In this document: in pieces, positions 28,562-37,170 of the stretch
How positions within the stretch are numbered: the stretch's first letter is position 1
Layout: each line of letters starts with the position of its first letter
Origin: Methylobacter tundripaludum
GTDB taxonomy: Bacteria; Pseudomonadota; Gammaproteobacteria; Methylococcales; Methylomonadaceae
Direction: 5' to 3'
DNA length: 64,000 nucleotides
Assembly: GCF_002934365.1 (NCBI RefSeq)
Contig: NZ_PTIY01000002.1
Span: 1-64,000 of the forward strand
Program-made: the position numbers and the translations under genes
Notes under the pieces: model-generated
Database searches by the model: none
What the model was told of the DNA's origin: nothing
Seen by the model: the letters and a program-made list of their open reading frames with translations, nothing else

Positions 28562-29638
28562 TTAATTTAATATCGAGGTACCCTTGATCTGCACGTAAAC
28601 CGCCATGCCGATCTGCAAACCCAGCATTAGCGCCGATTTGCGGGTGATGTGCGCCAGCAGCGCCTGATTGCCAATCCGCATTTGCACCACAGTTTGGCCG
28701 TCGCGACCGTCGGCGATGCCGGTGATCGTTGCAGGCAGCACATTGAGAATGCTGGTGGCGGTCGGCGCTTCAAGGGCGATGCTGACGTCGCGGGCGTAAA
28801 TCTGTACCCGTAACGGTGTGCCGATCTCTGCATCGACCGCCGGTAGGCTGAGTGAACCTCCGGCAAAGGCGACGCGGGTCAGATGATAGTCGGCTTCGTG
28901 TTCGGCGACGGTCGCCTGCCAAACCGTGGCGGCTTCCCGGTCTTGCGCCAGCGGCACGTCGAGACGGCTTTGCGTTTCCGGCAGCGGCCCGGAAGCCAGC
29001 GCCCGGCCGTCTTCCAGGATCACCAGCGTGTCGGCCAGTTGCGCGACCTCTTGCTGCGAATGGGTGACGTACAGCACCGGAATGTCCAGTTGCTGATGCA
29101 GTCGGCTTAAAAACGGCAGAATTTCCTGCTTGCGTTTGAAATCCAGCGACGCCAGCGGTTCGTCCATCAGCAGGACTTCAGGATTGAGCGCCAGGGCGCG
29201 GGCGATTGCGACCCGCTGGCGCTCGCCGCCGGACAAGTGTCCGGGCATGCGCTCCATCAGGTGGCCGATGCCCAGCAGTTCAACGGCCTGTTCCAGTTTG
29301 ACCGTGCCCGAATTTTGTTTGATCCGCTTCAAACCGTAGTGCAGGTTATCCCGCACCGTCAAATGCGGAAACAGGTTGGCTTCCTGAAACACGTAGCCCA
29401 GCGGCCGTTTATAAGTAGGCAGGAACAGGTTGCGTTCGCTGTCCTGCCAAACATGGCCGTTGATTTCAAGCTTACCCAGCGGCGCGCGTTGCAGTCCGGC
29501 GATACAGCGAAGCAGGGTGGTTTTGCCGGAGCCGGAATGGCCGAACAACACCGTAATGCCGGTGCCGGGCAGTGTTAAATCGACGTCCAGTTTAAAGTCG
29601 CCGTAGTCGAGCTGGAAGCGGGCTAGTATTGTTGTCAT
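28562..29638 (-). CDS. modC: Molybdate ABC transporter ATPase ModC
   Basis: 358 residues. All nucleotide-binding motifs are canonical: Walker A GHSGSGKTT, Q-loop FQEANLFPHLTV, signature LSGGERQRVAIARAL, Walker B LLMDEPLASLD and switch His in VTHSQQEV. A C-terminal Mop/TOBE domain (about residues 290-358) binds oxyanion. This is the standard energy unit for ModB. It is separated from modBA by 430 bases of repeats, so it has its own promoter or depends on read-through. Confidence 0.95.
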   Translation of the reverse strand: MTTILARFQLDYGDFKLDVDLTLPGTGITVLFGHSGSGKTTLLRCIAGLQRAPLGKLEINGHVWQDSERNLFLPTYKRPLGYVFQEANLFPHLTVRDNLHYGLKRIKQNSGTVKLEQAVELLGIGHLMERMPGHLSGGERQRVAIARALALNPEVLLMDEPLASLDFKRKQEILPFLSRLHQQLDIPVLYVTHSQQEVAQLADTLVILEDGRALASGPLPETQSRLDVPLAQDREAATVWQATVAEHEADYHLTRVAFAGGSLSLPAVDAEIGTPLRVQIYARDVSIALEAPTATSILNVLPATITGIADGRDGQTVVQMRIGNQALLAHITRKSALMLGLQIGMAVYVQIKGTSILN

Positions 29639-29782
29639 AATATTTTTTTAAATAATAAAACGCGGATTTTACTGATCTTCACTGATAGAAATGTCTATGA
29701 AACGGCCAAAGCAAATAGGATAAATAAAAATTCGTGACAATCCTTCTAATCCGAGTTCCATTTTTCTAAGGATCTGGTTACA

Positions 29783-29893
29783 AATAACTTCCCGAAATCA
29801 CTATTTTCGGTCGTCAAGTCGTTCGTGCTGAGCCCTTCGGCTGGGCTCAGGGTGAACGGAAAAATTTCATCCGATCCCTATCGGGAAGTTATT
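29783..29893. repeat. Nested palindrome
   Basis: A perfect 13-base outer inverted repeat, AATAACTTCCCGA and TCGGGAAGTTATT, encloses an inner palindrome CTGAGCCC-TTCGGCT-GGGCTCAG flanked by GTTCG and GAAC. The inner core belongs to the GCTCAGG repeat family also seen at 54262 and 62678. Confidence 0.85.
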
Positions 29894-29956
29894 ACTGACC
29901 ATATCCTAAGGAACGTGCATGAAATAACTTGAGCAAGTTTTATTTTTCATTTTTTA

Positions 29957-30020
29957 ACCATGAAGGACATGAAGCGGCATGAAAGGTTTAAGTCTTCATG
30001 TCCTTCATGCTCTTCATGGT
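29957..30020. repeat. CACGAAG-family palindrome, CATGAAG variant
   Basis: Arms ACCATGAAGGACATGAAG and its complement ending CTCTTCATGGT. Same layout as family B with CATGAAG replacing CACGAAG in both arms, so the pairing is kept (compensatory change). Confidence 0.85.
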
Positions 30021-30068
30021 AATTGCCTAAATTAATTTATACACGATCCTAAGCCAATCAGTTGCCGA

Positions 30069-30755
30069 TTATTTAAGCGGATGAGCGACAGGCTGTGTTT
30101 TCAGCGCGGTGTACAGCACCAGCAACACGCTGAACGAGAACAGCAGCAAACAGCCCGCCAACCAGTGGGCTTCGCTGTATTCCAGGGCTTCGACATGATT
30201 GTAGATTTGTACCGACACCACGCGGGTTTTGTCGGGAATATTGCCGCCGACCATCAATACCACGCCGAATTCGCCGACGGTATGGGCAAAGCCCAAGATA
30301 GCGGCGGTCATGAATCCGGGTTTCGCCAGCGGTACGACGACGCTGAAAAAAGTATCCAAAGGGCCGGCGCGCAAAGTCGCCGCCGCTTCCAGGGGATGTT
30401 CGCCGATCGTGGCGAATGCGGTTTGCAACGGTTGTACGACAAACGGCAACGAATACAGCACCGACGCCACCACCAATCCGGGAAAGGTAAACGGCAAGGT
30501 GCCAAGGCCCAGTTCGGTGGTCAAGCGGCCGATAGCGCCGTTCGGCCCCATCATGACCAGCAGATAGAAGCCCAGCACGGTCGGCGGCAACACCAGCGGT
30601 AGCGCGACCAGCGCATTGCAGACGCCTTTCCAGCGCGATGCAGTGCGCGCCAGCCACCAGGCCAACGGCGTTCCCAGCAACATCATCAGCAGTGTGGCGT
30701 AACCTGCAACTTTGAATGTCAGCCACAAGGTGGCAATATCGGAGGCGCTTAACAT
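30069..30755 (-). CDS. modB: Molybdate ABC transporter permease ModB
   Basis: 228 residues with five to six transmembrane helices. The cytoplasmic EAA-type loop that contacts the ATPase is seen as EAAATLRAGPLDTFFSVVVP, followed by LAKPGFMTAAILGFAHTVGEFG, diagnostic of ModB. It follows modA by four bases. Works as a homodimer, and thus offers two ATPase docking sites. Confidence 0.95.
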   Translation of the reverse strand: MLSASDIATLWLTFKVAGYATLLMMLLGTPLAWWLARTASRWKGVCNALVALPLVLPPTVLGFYLLVMMGPNGAIGRLTTELGLGTLPFTFPGLVVASVLYSLPFVVQPLQTAFATIGEHPLEAAATLRAGPLDTFFSVVVPLAKPGFMTAAILGFAHTVGEFGVVLMVGGNIPDKTRVVSVQIYNHVEALEYSEAHWLAGCLLLFSFSVLLVLYTALKTQPVAHPLK

Positions 30756-30759
30756 GGCT

Positions 30760-31530
30760 TCAAGATTGGTTGGGGAGGTTGTAACCGTATTTACGGATAA
30801 TCGTTTGGGCCTGCGGCGCTTTTAAAAATTGCAGCAGTGCCGGTGCGGCCGGATTTTCCACGCCTTTGCTCAGCAATATCGCATCCTGCCGAATTGGCGC
30901 ATGGCGGTCGTCCGGTACGATCCACCCCGAGCCGCTGCCGATCTTGCCGTTGCCGATGACTTGCGATAAGGCGACAAAGCCCAATTCGGCATTGCCGGTA
31001 CTGACGAATTGATGGGTTTGCGAGATGTTTTCGCCCAGCACAAATAAAGGTTGCAGCTTTTCAAAAAGCCCCATATTTTTTAACACGTCCAGCGCCGCCG
31101 CACCATAGGGAGCCAGTTTGGGATCGGCCAGCGCGATATGTTTGAACCCGCCTTTACTCAGGATTTGGCCTTGCTCGTCGACCAATCCCGGCGTTGCCGA
31201 CCACAGCACCAGTTTTCCGAGCGCGTAGGTGAAGCGGGTATCGGCTACCGCCAGCCCTGCATTTTGCAATTTGATTGCGTTTTCCGCATCCGCGGCCATA
31301 AACACTTCGAACGGCGCGCCGTTCTCGATTTGGGAGACGAATTTGCCGGAGGAGCCGAACGACAGCTTGGCGCTGTGGCCGGTAGATTTTTCAAAAGCCT
31401 CGGCAATTTCGGTCATCGGTTTGGTGAAATTGGCTGCGACGGCGACCAGGACTGTTGCGGCCATGCTTGTTTGACCGAATAGCAGCAACGCCAAGGCCAG
31501 GATTGTACGGGAAAAGATAGTGGGTAACAT
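30760..31530 (-). CDS. modA: Molybdate-binding periplasmic protein ModA
   Basis: 256 residues with a signal peptide (cleavage near TSMA|ATVLVAVAAN). Family signatures: VAVAANFTKPMTEIAEAFE, FGSSGKFVSQIENGAPFEVF and MAADAENAIKL. These serines line the oxyanion site. It captures molybdate (or tungstate) for ModBC. It follows the porin gene by 45 bases and precedes modB, suggesting a porin-modA-modB operon. Confidence 0.95.
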   Translation of the reverse strand: MLPTIFSRTILALALLLFGQTSMAATVLVAVAANFTKPMTEIAEAFEKSTGHSAKLSFGSSGKFVSQIENGAPFEVFMAADAENAIKLQNAGLAVADTRFTYALGKLVLWSATPGLVDEQGQILSKGGFKHIALADPKLAPYGAAALDVLKNMGLFEKLQPLFVLGENISQTHQFVSTGNAELGFVALSQVIGNGKIGSGSGWIVPDDRHAPIRQDAILLSKGVENPAAPALLQFLKAPQAQTIIRKYGYNLPNQS

Positions 31531-31575
31531 GCGTTATATCTCCAAAGGTGTGGGAAAGAATGCCTGGCAAGCGCC

Positions 31576-33078
31576 TTAAAATCTAAGCATGCTTTGCACA
31601 TAAAAATATTCGACGTCTTGCGCATTGGGCGCCGACGGTGCATTTTTGGCGAAGTGGCCTTTAAACAAATGCGCCCAACCTGTTTCAAGGTTCAGGCTGC
31701 TGTTGACATCCCAGCGAGTCGATAATTCCAATTGATGGCCGACAAAATTGCCGGTACGGCCGGTTGTGTCTTGCAGTCCTGCACTGGTCCAGCTGTCTTT
31801 TGCCGATGCCAGCCAGAACACCCGATGGCCTAAAAAGGCTTGTACGTCGGAACGCGGATTAATTCCGATCCGGTAGCCGGGGCTGTTGATATTGCTGCGG
31901 GCGAACGCACCGTAAATGCCGGTGGGGCCGAACTCGAAACGGCGGGCGCCGTACAGTGTGTCGAAACGCTGGTCTTTGTCGTCATTGGGATTTGCATCGC
32001 CGCTGGCGTAGTCGTATTGCAAGCCTAGACGCGGCGACCACGGCATATCGAAGGTATAGCCGACGTCGGCATGTTGGTACCAGGCCTGATGCTGTAAATC
32101 CCTGCCGTCGGTGGCGCCGGTGGTTGCCCGCACCGTGCCGAATTGGCCGATGGTTTCCAGCTCAAAGTCGAATTCGGCTTTGGCGGGCTTGATAAAGAAG
32201 CGCATGCCGGGCGTAAAATAGCGGCGATTGCGGGTCGGATTGCGGGCGCTGTCGCTCTCGTCAAGATGATACAGATAAACTTCGCTGTTGACGCCCCAGC
32301 CCAGGTTGTACAGTTCCAAAAAGCCGCCTGAAAACAGGGTGTTGGTGTCCTCTTCGTCCCATTGGTGCGTTTCGTTGAGAATGTCGGCGGCGGCAGTCGG
32401 GAAGCGCAGCACCGGCATGGTGACAAAGCCGTTGAATTGCCAGTTACCGTAATCCAGCAGACGCAGCTTTGCCCCGGTAAAACTGTTGATGGTGTTGCGC
32501 ATGGCGTTTCTGGCAATCAATCGGCGGCTGCCGAGATTCAGGGTTTGCCTGCCGGCAGTCACCTCGGCGCCGATGCCGCTGTATAAAACATTCTGGTCGG
32601 CCCAGGCGGCATAACCTTGGATAAAATCGGCTTGATCGGCATGGGTGTTGTTGACGCCGGAACCGCTGTCGGCACTCAAGGCGCGCGAATCCAGGAACTC
32701 CGCGCCGAACCGGAACGCGCCCAGGTTGGCTTGCAGCCAGACGTCGGTTTGCAGCGGAATTTGCTGGTCGCCGCCTTTACCGTTGGCATTGAATCTTCCG
32801 TCCATGGTCTCGTAGCGGGTGCGCTGCTCCACCGACAGCGACAGCCATTTCGGCAGTTTCAGTGTGTCGTGCAGGTTCCAGACCGGTTTTTCGTATTTGT
32901 CGGAACCCAGCAAGGCATCGGGCATCTGGCTGGCAAACGGTGCGACAGGGGGTTTGGTGTATTTTTTCTGCTCAGCAGCCTGAGCAGTGCCGCTACCGGC
33001 CATGCAAAAGCCGCCGGCGACAATCAAACTGAGTGTGTGGCCCGCCACACCGGCAAGAGGTATTCTTCTCATCGTCAA
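31576..33078 (-). CDS. AlgE-type outer membrane porin
   Basis: 500 residues with a signal peptide and many alternating aromatic-rich beta strands ending in a C-terminal Phe (YVQSMLRF), typical of outer membrane barrels. The pattern LSLSVEQRTRYETMDGRFNA and GRQTLNLGSRRLIARNAMRN resembles the alginate export/AlgE family. It lies just upstream of modA on the same strand and behind a ModE-type operator, so I infer a role in outer membrane passage of molybdate or a Mo-carrying compound rather than alginate. This is context inference. Confidence 0.8.
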   Translation of the reverse strand: MTMRRIPLAGVAGHTLSLIVAGGFCMAGSGTAQAAEQKKYTKPPVAPFASQMPDALLGSDKYEKPVWNLHDTLKLPKWLSLSVEQRTRYETMDGRFNANGKGGDQQIPLQTDVWLQANLGAFRFGAEFLDSRALSADSGSGVNNTHADQADFIQGYAAWADQNVLYSGIGAEVTAGRQTLNLGSRRLIARNAMRNTINSFTGAKLRLLDYGNWQFNGFVTMPVLRFPTAAADILNETHQWDEEDTNTLFSGGFLELYNLGWGVNSEVYLYHLDESDSARNPTRNRRYFTPGMRFFIKPAKAEFDFELETIGQFGTVRATTGATDGRDLQHQAWYQHADVGYTFDMPWSPRLGLQYDYASGDANPNDDKDQRFDTLYGARRFEFGPTGIYGAFARSNINSPGYRIGINPRSDVQAFLGHRVFWLASAKDSWTSAGLQDTTGRTGNFVGHQLELSTRWDVNSSLNLETGWAHLFKGHFAKNAPSAPNAQDVEYFYVQSMLRF

Positions 33079-33111
33079 TGACCTAATAATTATGAGTTAT
33101 GATGTTTACAT

Positions 33112-33140
33112 CTCGGCAATTGCTCCTGCATCCATGCAAG
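33112..33140. repeat. Short repeat, GCATGGATGCAGGAGCAATTGCCGAG type (family F)
   Basis: Minus-strand copy, nearly identical over 28 bases to a segment at 50571-50593 and in part to one at 51994-52040. It contains the palindromic core GCATGGATGC. Confidence 0.75.
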
Positions 33141-33168
33141 TTGTACGTTGATTCGCCGATACATACAG

Positions 33169-33196
33169 GTCTTATTTTGGAAAACTAAAATAAGAC
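33169..33196. promoter_or_regulatory. Perfect inverted repeat upstream of the porin gene
   Basis: GTCTTATTTT, eight-base spacer, AAAATAAGAC. It lies 17 bases from the ModE-like operator, 90 bases upstream of the porin start. It could be a second protein-binding site or a terminator-like hairpin; the sequence does not decide. Confidence 0.6.
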
Positions 33197-33212
33197 GGCG
33201 CTCTAGTTTAAC

Positions 33213-33238
33213 TCGTTATGTATAAAAGTACATAACGA
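33213..33238. promoter_or_regulatory. ModE-type operator
   Basis: TCGTTATGTA, spacer TAAAAG, TACATAACGA: a perfect 10-base inverted repeat matching the known ModE site form (CGTTATATA, six-base spacer, TATATAACG) with one symmetric change. It lies between the porin-modAB genes and the divergent modE, so it can control both. Confidence 0.88.
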
Positions 33239-33488
33239 TGTTAATGGTAATGCTTAAGCAAGCGGTGTGCCAATGAATGTTAACGATATTAAGTTATTGA
33301 GTTATATTGATTATTTTTGTCGTCGAAAAAGTGGATAATGTTTTGTTTCGGACATTTTGTTATGTTCTGTAGACTTGGTGACAATGTAGGGATATTCAGC
33401 ACCGCCCTCACGTCATTTGATTGGAAACGGGTTGCCCTGACTGGGAAATAATGTTTAACTCAATTTTTATACCGCAATACAAGCATTT

Positions 33489-34307
33489 ATGATCGGTAAT
33501 TCAAATTACAACACTATTCCGACTTGCTGGGTCGATGGCGAATTGCGGCTGGCCGGTCTGGACAGCCGCATGATCGGTTTGCTAAGGGCGATAGAGCAAA
33601 GCGGCTCGCTCAATCAGGCCGCCAAGCAGGTGGGCTTGAGTTATAAAGGCGCCTGGCAAATCATCGAAAGAGCCAACAACGGCGCACCGAAAACATTGGT
33701 CAGCACCGCCACCGGCGGCAGTAAAGGCGGCGGCACCTGTTTGACCGAGGCGGGACGCTCTTTGCTGGCGCTGTTTACCCGCCTGGAACAACAGCATCGG
33801 CAATTTCTGGAACAGCTCAACCGAGGTCTCGCAGGCGACCCCGATACGGTCCTGCTGTTGCAACGGCTGGTGGTTAAAACCAGCGCCAGCAACCAGCTTT
33901 TCGGCAGTATTAGCGCGGTTCAGGCCGGCACGGTGAATGCCGAGATTGCCGTGACCTTGAAAGGCGGCGAACAGGTGATTACCACTCTCACCCAGACATC
34001 GCTGAACGATCTCGGGTTAAAGGTCGGCGACGATGCGGTATTGCTGGTCAACAGCGCCGACATCACGCTGGTCATCGATTCCGGGTCCACTCGCTACGCG
34101 GCGCGAAATTGTTTGTCCGGCAGCGTGATTCGCGTCCAGCAGGACGAAGTCAATGCGGAGGTGATTGTGCTGCTGGCCGGCGGCGAGACATTGGCCGCGA
34201 TGATCACGCAGCAGAGCGCACAAAGTCTGATGCTGACGCCCGGCGTATCCGTCTGGGCGATGTTTAAAAGCAACACGCCGGTTCTGGGCGTCATGCCATC
34301 GCGCTAA
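33489..34307 (+). CDS. modE: Molybdate-responsive regulator ModE
   Basis: 272 residues. N-terminal winged helix of the ModE type: LDSRMIGLLRAIEQSGSLNQ then AAKQVGLSYKGAWQIIERAN. Two Mop/TOBE repeats follow (from TSASNQLFGSISAVQAGTVN and YAARNCLSGSVIRVQQDEVN). ModE with bound molybdate represses uptake genes and activates molybdoenzyme genes. It is divergent from porin-modAB with a matching operator in between. Confidence 0.95.
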   Translation: MIGNSNYNTIPTCWVDGELRLAGLDSRMIGLLRAIEQSGSLNQAAKQVGLSYKGAWQIIERANNGAPKTLVSTATGGSKGGGTCLTEAGRSLLALFTRLEQQHRQFLEQLNRGLAGDPDTVLLLQRLVVKTSASNQLFGSISAVQAGTVNAEIAVTLKGGEQVITTLTQTSLNDLGLKVGDDAVLLVNSADITLVIDSGSTRYAARNCLSGSVIRVQQDEVNAEVIVLLAGGETLAAMITQQSAQSLMLTPGVSVWAMFKSNTPVLGVMPSR

Positions 34308-34386
34308 TACAGTCACAGCAAATCGGACGCGGCTATAAACGCCCGGTGCTATCCATCAAGTGTCAACGGTCAACGGGGTTGATATA

Positions 34387-35118
34387 ATGGTACTATCAAA
34401 AGCGGTCGATTTTGCCGTGCTGAACTGGAATGCCTGGGCTCCCGGCGTCAGCAGCCGCGAGGATTGGCTTGGCGGCAAAGCCTTTGTCCAAGCCGAAAAA
34501 GCGGCGCTACCGGCTACGGCGCCAAAGACACTGCAACGCAGATTAAGCCCATTAGCCAGAGCGGTTTTTAATGCGGCGGACGGTTGCAGGGATGGCGATA
34601 AAACACTGCCGATTGTTTTCAGCTCCGCCCATGGCGAAGTGAACAAGTCATTGGAGATGCTTCAAAGCATGCAGAAAGGCGAGGAAGTTTCGCCGACAGC
34701 TTTTAGCCTGTCGGTTCATAATGCCATATCGGGACTGTTTTCGATAGCCTATGCCAATCATCAGGAAATTACCGTGATTGCGCCGGGCCAGGACGGCATT
34801 GCTCCTGCATTTATTGAAGCATTGGGGCTTTTGCAGGAACACCATAGCGAGGTGCTGATGGTTTTGTATGATGAACCGCTATCGGATTTTTATCCGTCGC
34901 AGCCGTTTGCACTGAATGGGCCTGCGGTTTGTGCGCTGGCGTTAAGGATTTCTTTAGCCGGGAACGGCTTACCGATGCGGTTTAGCAGGTCGCCCGCTCG
35001 GCGCGATGATGGCGAGCATGCCTTGCAGATATTCTCTTTTTTAAAGTTTCTTGTTTCCGACGATAAAGCGTTGGCGCTGGGCAATCATAGACACAGTTGG
35101 GAATGGTACAAAAAATAG
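34387..35118 (+). CDS. Beta-ketoacyl synthase chain-length factor
   Basis: 243 residues from ATG 34387 (a GTG at 34360 is less likely). It resembles the N-terminal half of a ketosynthase (VFSSAHGEVNKSLEMLQSMQ, then SPTAFSLSVHNAISGLFSIA) but has no active-site Cys: the residue at the nucleophile place is not Cys, and the His pair is missing. Such half-length chain-length-factor-like proteins accompany aryl polyene ketosynthases and are thought to form an inactive partner that sets polyene length. First gene of the pigment cluster. Confidence 0.85.
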   Translation: MVLSKAVDFAVLNWNAWAPGVSSREDWLGGKAFVQAEKAALPATAPKTLQRRLSPLARAVFNAADGCRDGDKTLPIVFSSAHGEVNKSLEMLQSMQKGEEVSPTAFSLSVHNAISGLFSIAYANHQEITVIAPGQDGIAPAFIEALGLLQEHHSEVLMVLYDEPLSDFYPSQPFALNGPAVCALALRISLAGNGLPMRFSRSPARRDDGEHALQIFSFLKFLVSDDKALALGNHRHSWEWYKK

Positions 35119-35879
35119 CAGCAAAACTCGGCTACGGCTGGCGTCTTTTTGCAACAGGACTGAGTTTTTTTAGTTTTGGCGCGGGCGGCTTATTGCTGTG
35201 GATATTGGTGTTTCCTGTATTGTCTTTTTTGCCCGGCAATCCGCGGCAAAAGGTCAGCCGGGGCCAAAAAATAGTGTCTTACAGTTTTTATGTCTTCATC
35301 GGTTTGATGCACAGACTGGGCGTAATGACTTACGAAGTCGTGGGCCTGGACAAGCTTAACCGGCCCGGCCAGTTGATCATCGCCAATCATCCAACGCTGG
35401 TCGATATTGTGTTTTTGATCAGCCGTATCAAACAGGCCGGCTGTATTGTCAAAGCCGGGCTGTGGCATAATCCGTTCATGCGCGGCCCGATCGTCAATGC
35501 GGGATACATCAGCAACGGCGATCCCGAGCAAATGATAGCCGAATGCGTTGCCTGGTTGCGCTCGGGCGGGTCGATGGTTATTTTTCCTGAGGGAACCCGG
35601 TCAATACCCGGCAAGCCGTATCGTTTTCAACGCGGAACGGCGGCCATTGCGTTGCAGGCCAACGCCGTGGTGACGCCGGTCACGCTGAGCTGTTATCCCA
35701 GCACCTTAACCAAGGCCGAGCAGTGGTATCAAATTCCCGACCGCCGCTTTCATCTGACCATGCACGTCGGCGACGACATTGCGCTGGATGAGTTTGTCGG
35801 CATCAGTCCAAAATCGGTCGGGACACGCCGTTTTACCCAGTACCTGCAAGATTATTTTACGCAACAGAGAGCTTTATAA
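35103..35879 (+). CDS. 1-acyl-glycerol-phosphate-type acyltransferase
   Basis: About 258 residues. An N-terminal membrane helix is followed by the PlsC acyltransferase motifs: NHPTLVDIV (the H-x4-D catalytic motif is here in the variant NHPTLVD), and FPEGTRSIPGKPYRFQRG for phosphate binding. Acyltransferases of this kind in aryl polyene clusters are proposed to attach the polyene to a lipid anchor. The start overlaps the chain-length factor gene by 16 bases. Confidence 0.88.
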   Translation: MVQKIAAKLGYGWRLFATGLSFFSFGAGGLLLWILVFPVLSFLPGNPRQKVSRGQKIVSYSFYVFIGLMHRLGVMTYEVVGLDKLNRPGQLIIANHPTLVDIVFLISRIKQAGCIVKAGLWHNPFMRGPIVNAGYISNGDPEQMIAECVAWLRSGGSMVIFPEGTRSIPGKPYRFQRGTAAIALQANAVVTPVTLSCYPSTLTKAEQWYQIPDRRFHLTMHVGDDIALDEFVGISPKSVGTRRFTQYLQDYFTQQRAL

Positions 35880-35884
35880 ACACG

Positions 35885-36133
35885 ATGGAAAATGAATTAA
35901 AACAACTGATTATCGATACGCTGGAGCTGGAGGATATCAGCGTGGCGGATATAGACAGTCATGCGCCGCTGTTTAACGACGGTTTGGGGCTTGATTCCAT
36001 CGATGCGCTGGAATTGGGCTTGGCTATCCGCAAAAAATACGATGTAAAGATCGATGCCGAAAAAGAAGACGCGGTGAAGATTTTCTCTTCGGTTTCAACG
36101 TTGGCTGAATACATTCAAGCGGCGCGCGGTTGA
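35885..36133 (+). CDS. Acyl carrier protein (first of two)
   Basis: 82 residues, acidic. The phosphopantetheine attachment site is the Ser in GLGLDSIDALELG. It carries the growing aryl polyene chain. Six bases after the acyltransferase stop. Confidence 0.93.
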   Translation: MENELKQLIIDTLELEDISVADIDSHAPLFNDGLGLDSIDALELGLAIRKKYDVKIDAEKEDAVKIFSSVSTLAEYIQAARG

Positions 36134-36137
36134 GGTT

Positions 36138-36392
36138 ATGATGATCAAAGAGCGTGAAGAAATTTTAACGGCGGTCAGGGAGATAATGGTCGAGCTGTTC
36201 GAGATGGACGAACAGGCCATCACCCTGGACGCGCGGCTGTATGAAGACCTGGATTTCGACAGTATCGATGCGGTGGACATGATCGTCAGGCTTAAAGAAA
36301 TGACCGGCAAAGCGATCAAAGCCGAAGATTTCAAAACGGCCCGCACTATTGGCGATGTGGTCGAGGCGGTTTACAAGATGCTTAATGACTAA
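36138..36392 (+). CDS. Acyl carrier protein (second of two)
   Basis: 84 residues; attachment Ser in LDFDSIDAVDMIV. The GAGG box at 36132-36135 fits ATG 36141 better than the first ATG at 36138. Two tandem ACPs are normal for aryl polyene clusters, where one is primed by the ligase and the other extended. Confidence 0.93.
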   Translation: MMIKEREEILTAVREIMVELFEMDEQAITLDARLYEDLDFDSIDAVDMIVRLKEMTGKAIKAEDFKTARTIGDVVEAVYKMLND

Positions 36393-36434
36393 TATGCGGT
36401 TGCTGGTTTTATCGATCCGGTTATGTCCTTTTTT

Positions 36435-36614
36435 CTCGTTCCTACGCGCTACGCCGCGAGTCACGGCTATGAAGTTAAGCGTTGTAGGAGCGGGCCATGC
36501 CCGCGATGAAGTAGCTACAATTCTGCAATCGCTGCTCAAATGTCGCGGGCACGGCCCGCTCCTACGGTGTCATTGTGGTTAACTTGGCCGTGACGCAGCG
36601 CGTGGGAACGAGAT
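36435..36614. repeat. Nested repeat: GTAGGAGCGGGCC palindrome inside family A arms
   Basis: Outer arms CTCGTTCCTACGCGCTACG and CGCAGCGCGTGGGAACGAG. Inside lie GAAGTTAAGC / GGTTAACTTGG stubs and, in the centre (36484-36565), a second palindrome GTAGGAGCGGGCCATGCCCG ... CGGGCACGGCCCGCTCCTAC. The composite interrupts the pigment operon between the ACPs and the next gene. Confidence 0.88.
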
Positions 36615-36618
36615 AAAT

Positions 36619-37170
36619 ATGCGCTTGCTTGCAAACAGCATGATTGGCCTGTCAATCCTGTTATACCCGGCGGCAGTCTTTTTCGGCGGACGTCATTTCG
36701 AGCCCTGGAAAATCGCCGCCCTATTGATCGTGTTGCTGCTGGTCAGACTGGCGGCGGGTTATTCCAGCAAACATTGGAGTATTCCTTTAACGATTGCGGG
36801 CATCGGCTATTGCGTGTTTGCGATGTGGAGCAACCAGTTAGGCACCTTGCTGTTTTATCCGGCGCTGGTCAATGGCTTGATGCTGCTCATTTTCGGCTGG
36901 AGCTTGTTTTATCCGCCCAGTTTGATTGAGCGCTTGGCGCGCATTCAGCACCCCGACTTGCCGCCGGAAGGCGTGATTTATACCCGCCGCGTGACGCAAA
37001 TCTGGTGCGGTTTCTTTATCATTAACGGCGCATTGGCCTTGGCGACGGCTCTTTGGGCCAGCTTGGAAGTCTGGAGTTTATACAACGGCCTGATCGCTTA
37101 CGTGTTGATGGGCGTTTTATTCGCCGCAGAATATCTGGTCAGAATCAGAACCCAGAAACATGTCAGATAA
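36619..37170 (+). CDS. Membrane protein of the aryl polyene cluster (COG4648-like)
   Basis: 183 residues with five or six hydrophobic helices, and a conserved-looking loop LARIQHPDLPPEGVIYTRRV between them. Proteins of this type are standard members of aryl polyene clusters; function unknown, possibly anchoring the synthase to the inner membrane. Its end overlaps the next start by 11 bases. Confidence 0.8.
   Translation: MRLLANSMIGLSILLYPAAVFFGGRHFEPWKIAALLIVLLLVRLAAGYSSKHWSIPLTIAGIGYCVFAMWSNQLGTLLFYPALVNGLMLLIFGWSLFYPPSLIERLARIQHPDLPPEGVIYTRRVTQIWCGFFIINGALALATALWASLEVWSLYNGLIAYVLMGVLFAAEYLVRIRTQKHVR

Larger units (their letters stand above)
29639..30068. other. Gene-free stretch between modB and modC holding palindromic repeats
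   Basis: About 430 bases with no gene. It contains two palindromic elements (listed at 29783 and 29957) and AT-rich flanks. The promoter for modC on the minus strand must lie at 29640-29780. Confidence 0.6.

Noticed and set aside
30073-30726. Long minus-strand frame overlapping modB in another frame
   Set aside because: Arg- and Gly-rich translation of GC-rich third positions; modB explains the region fully.
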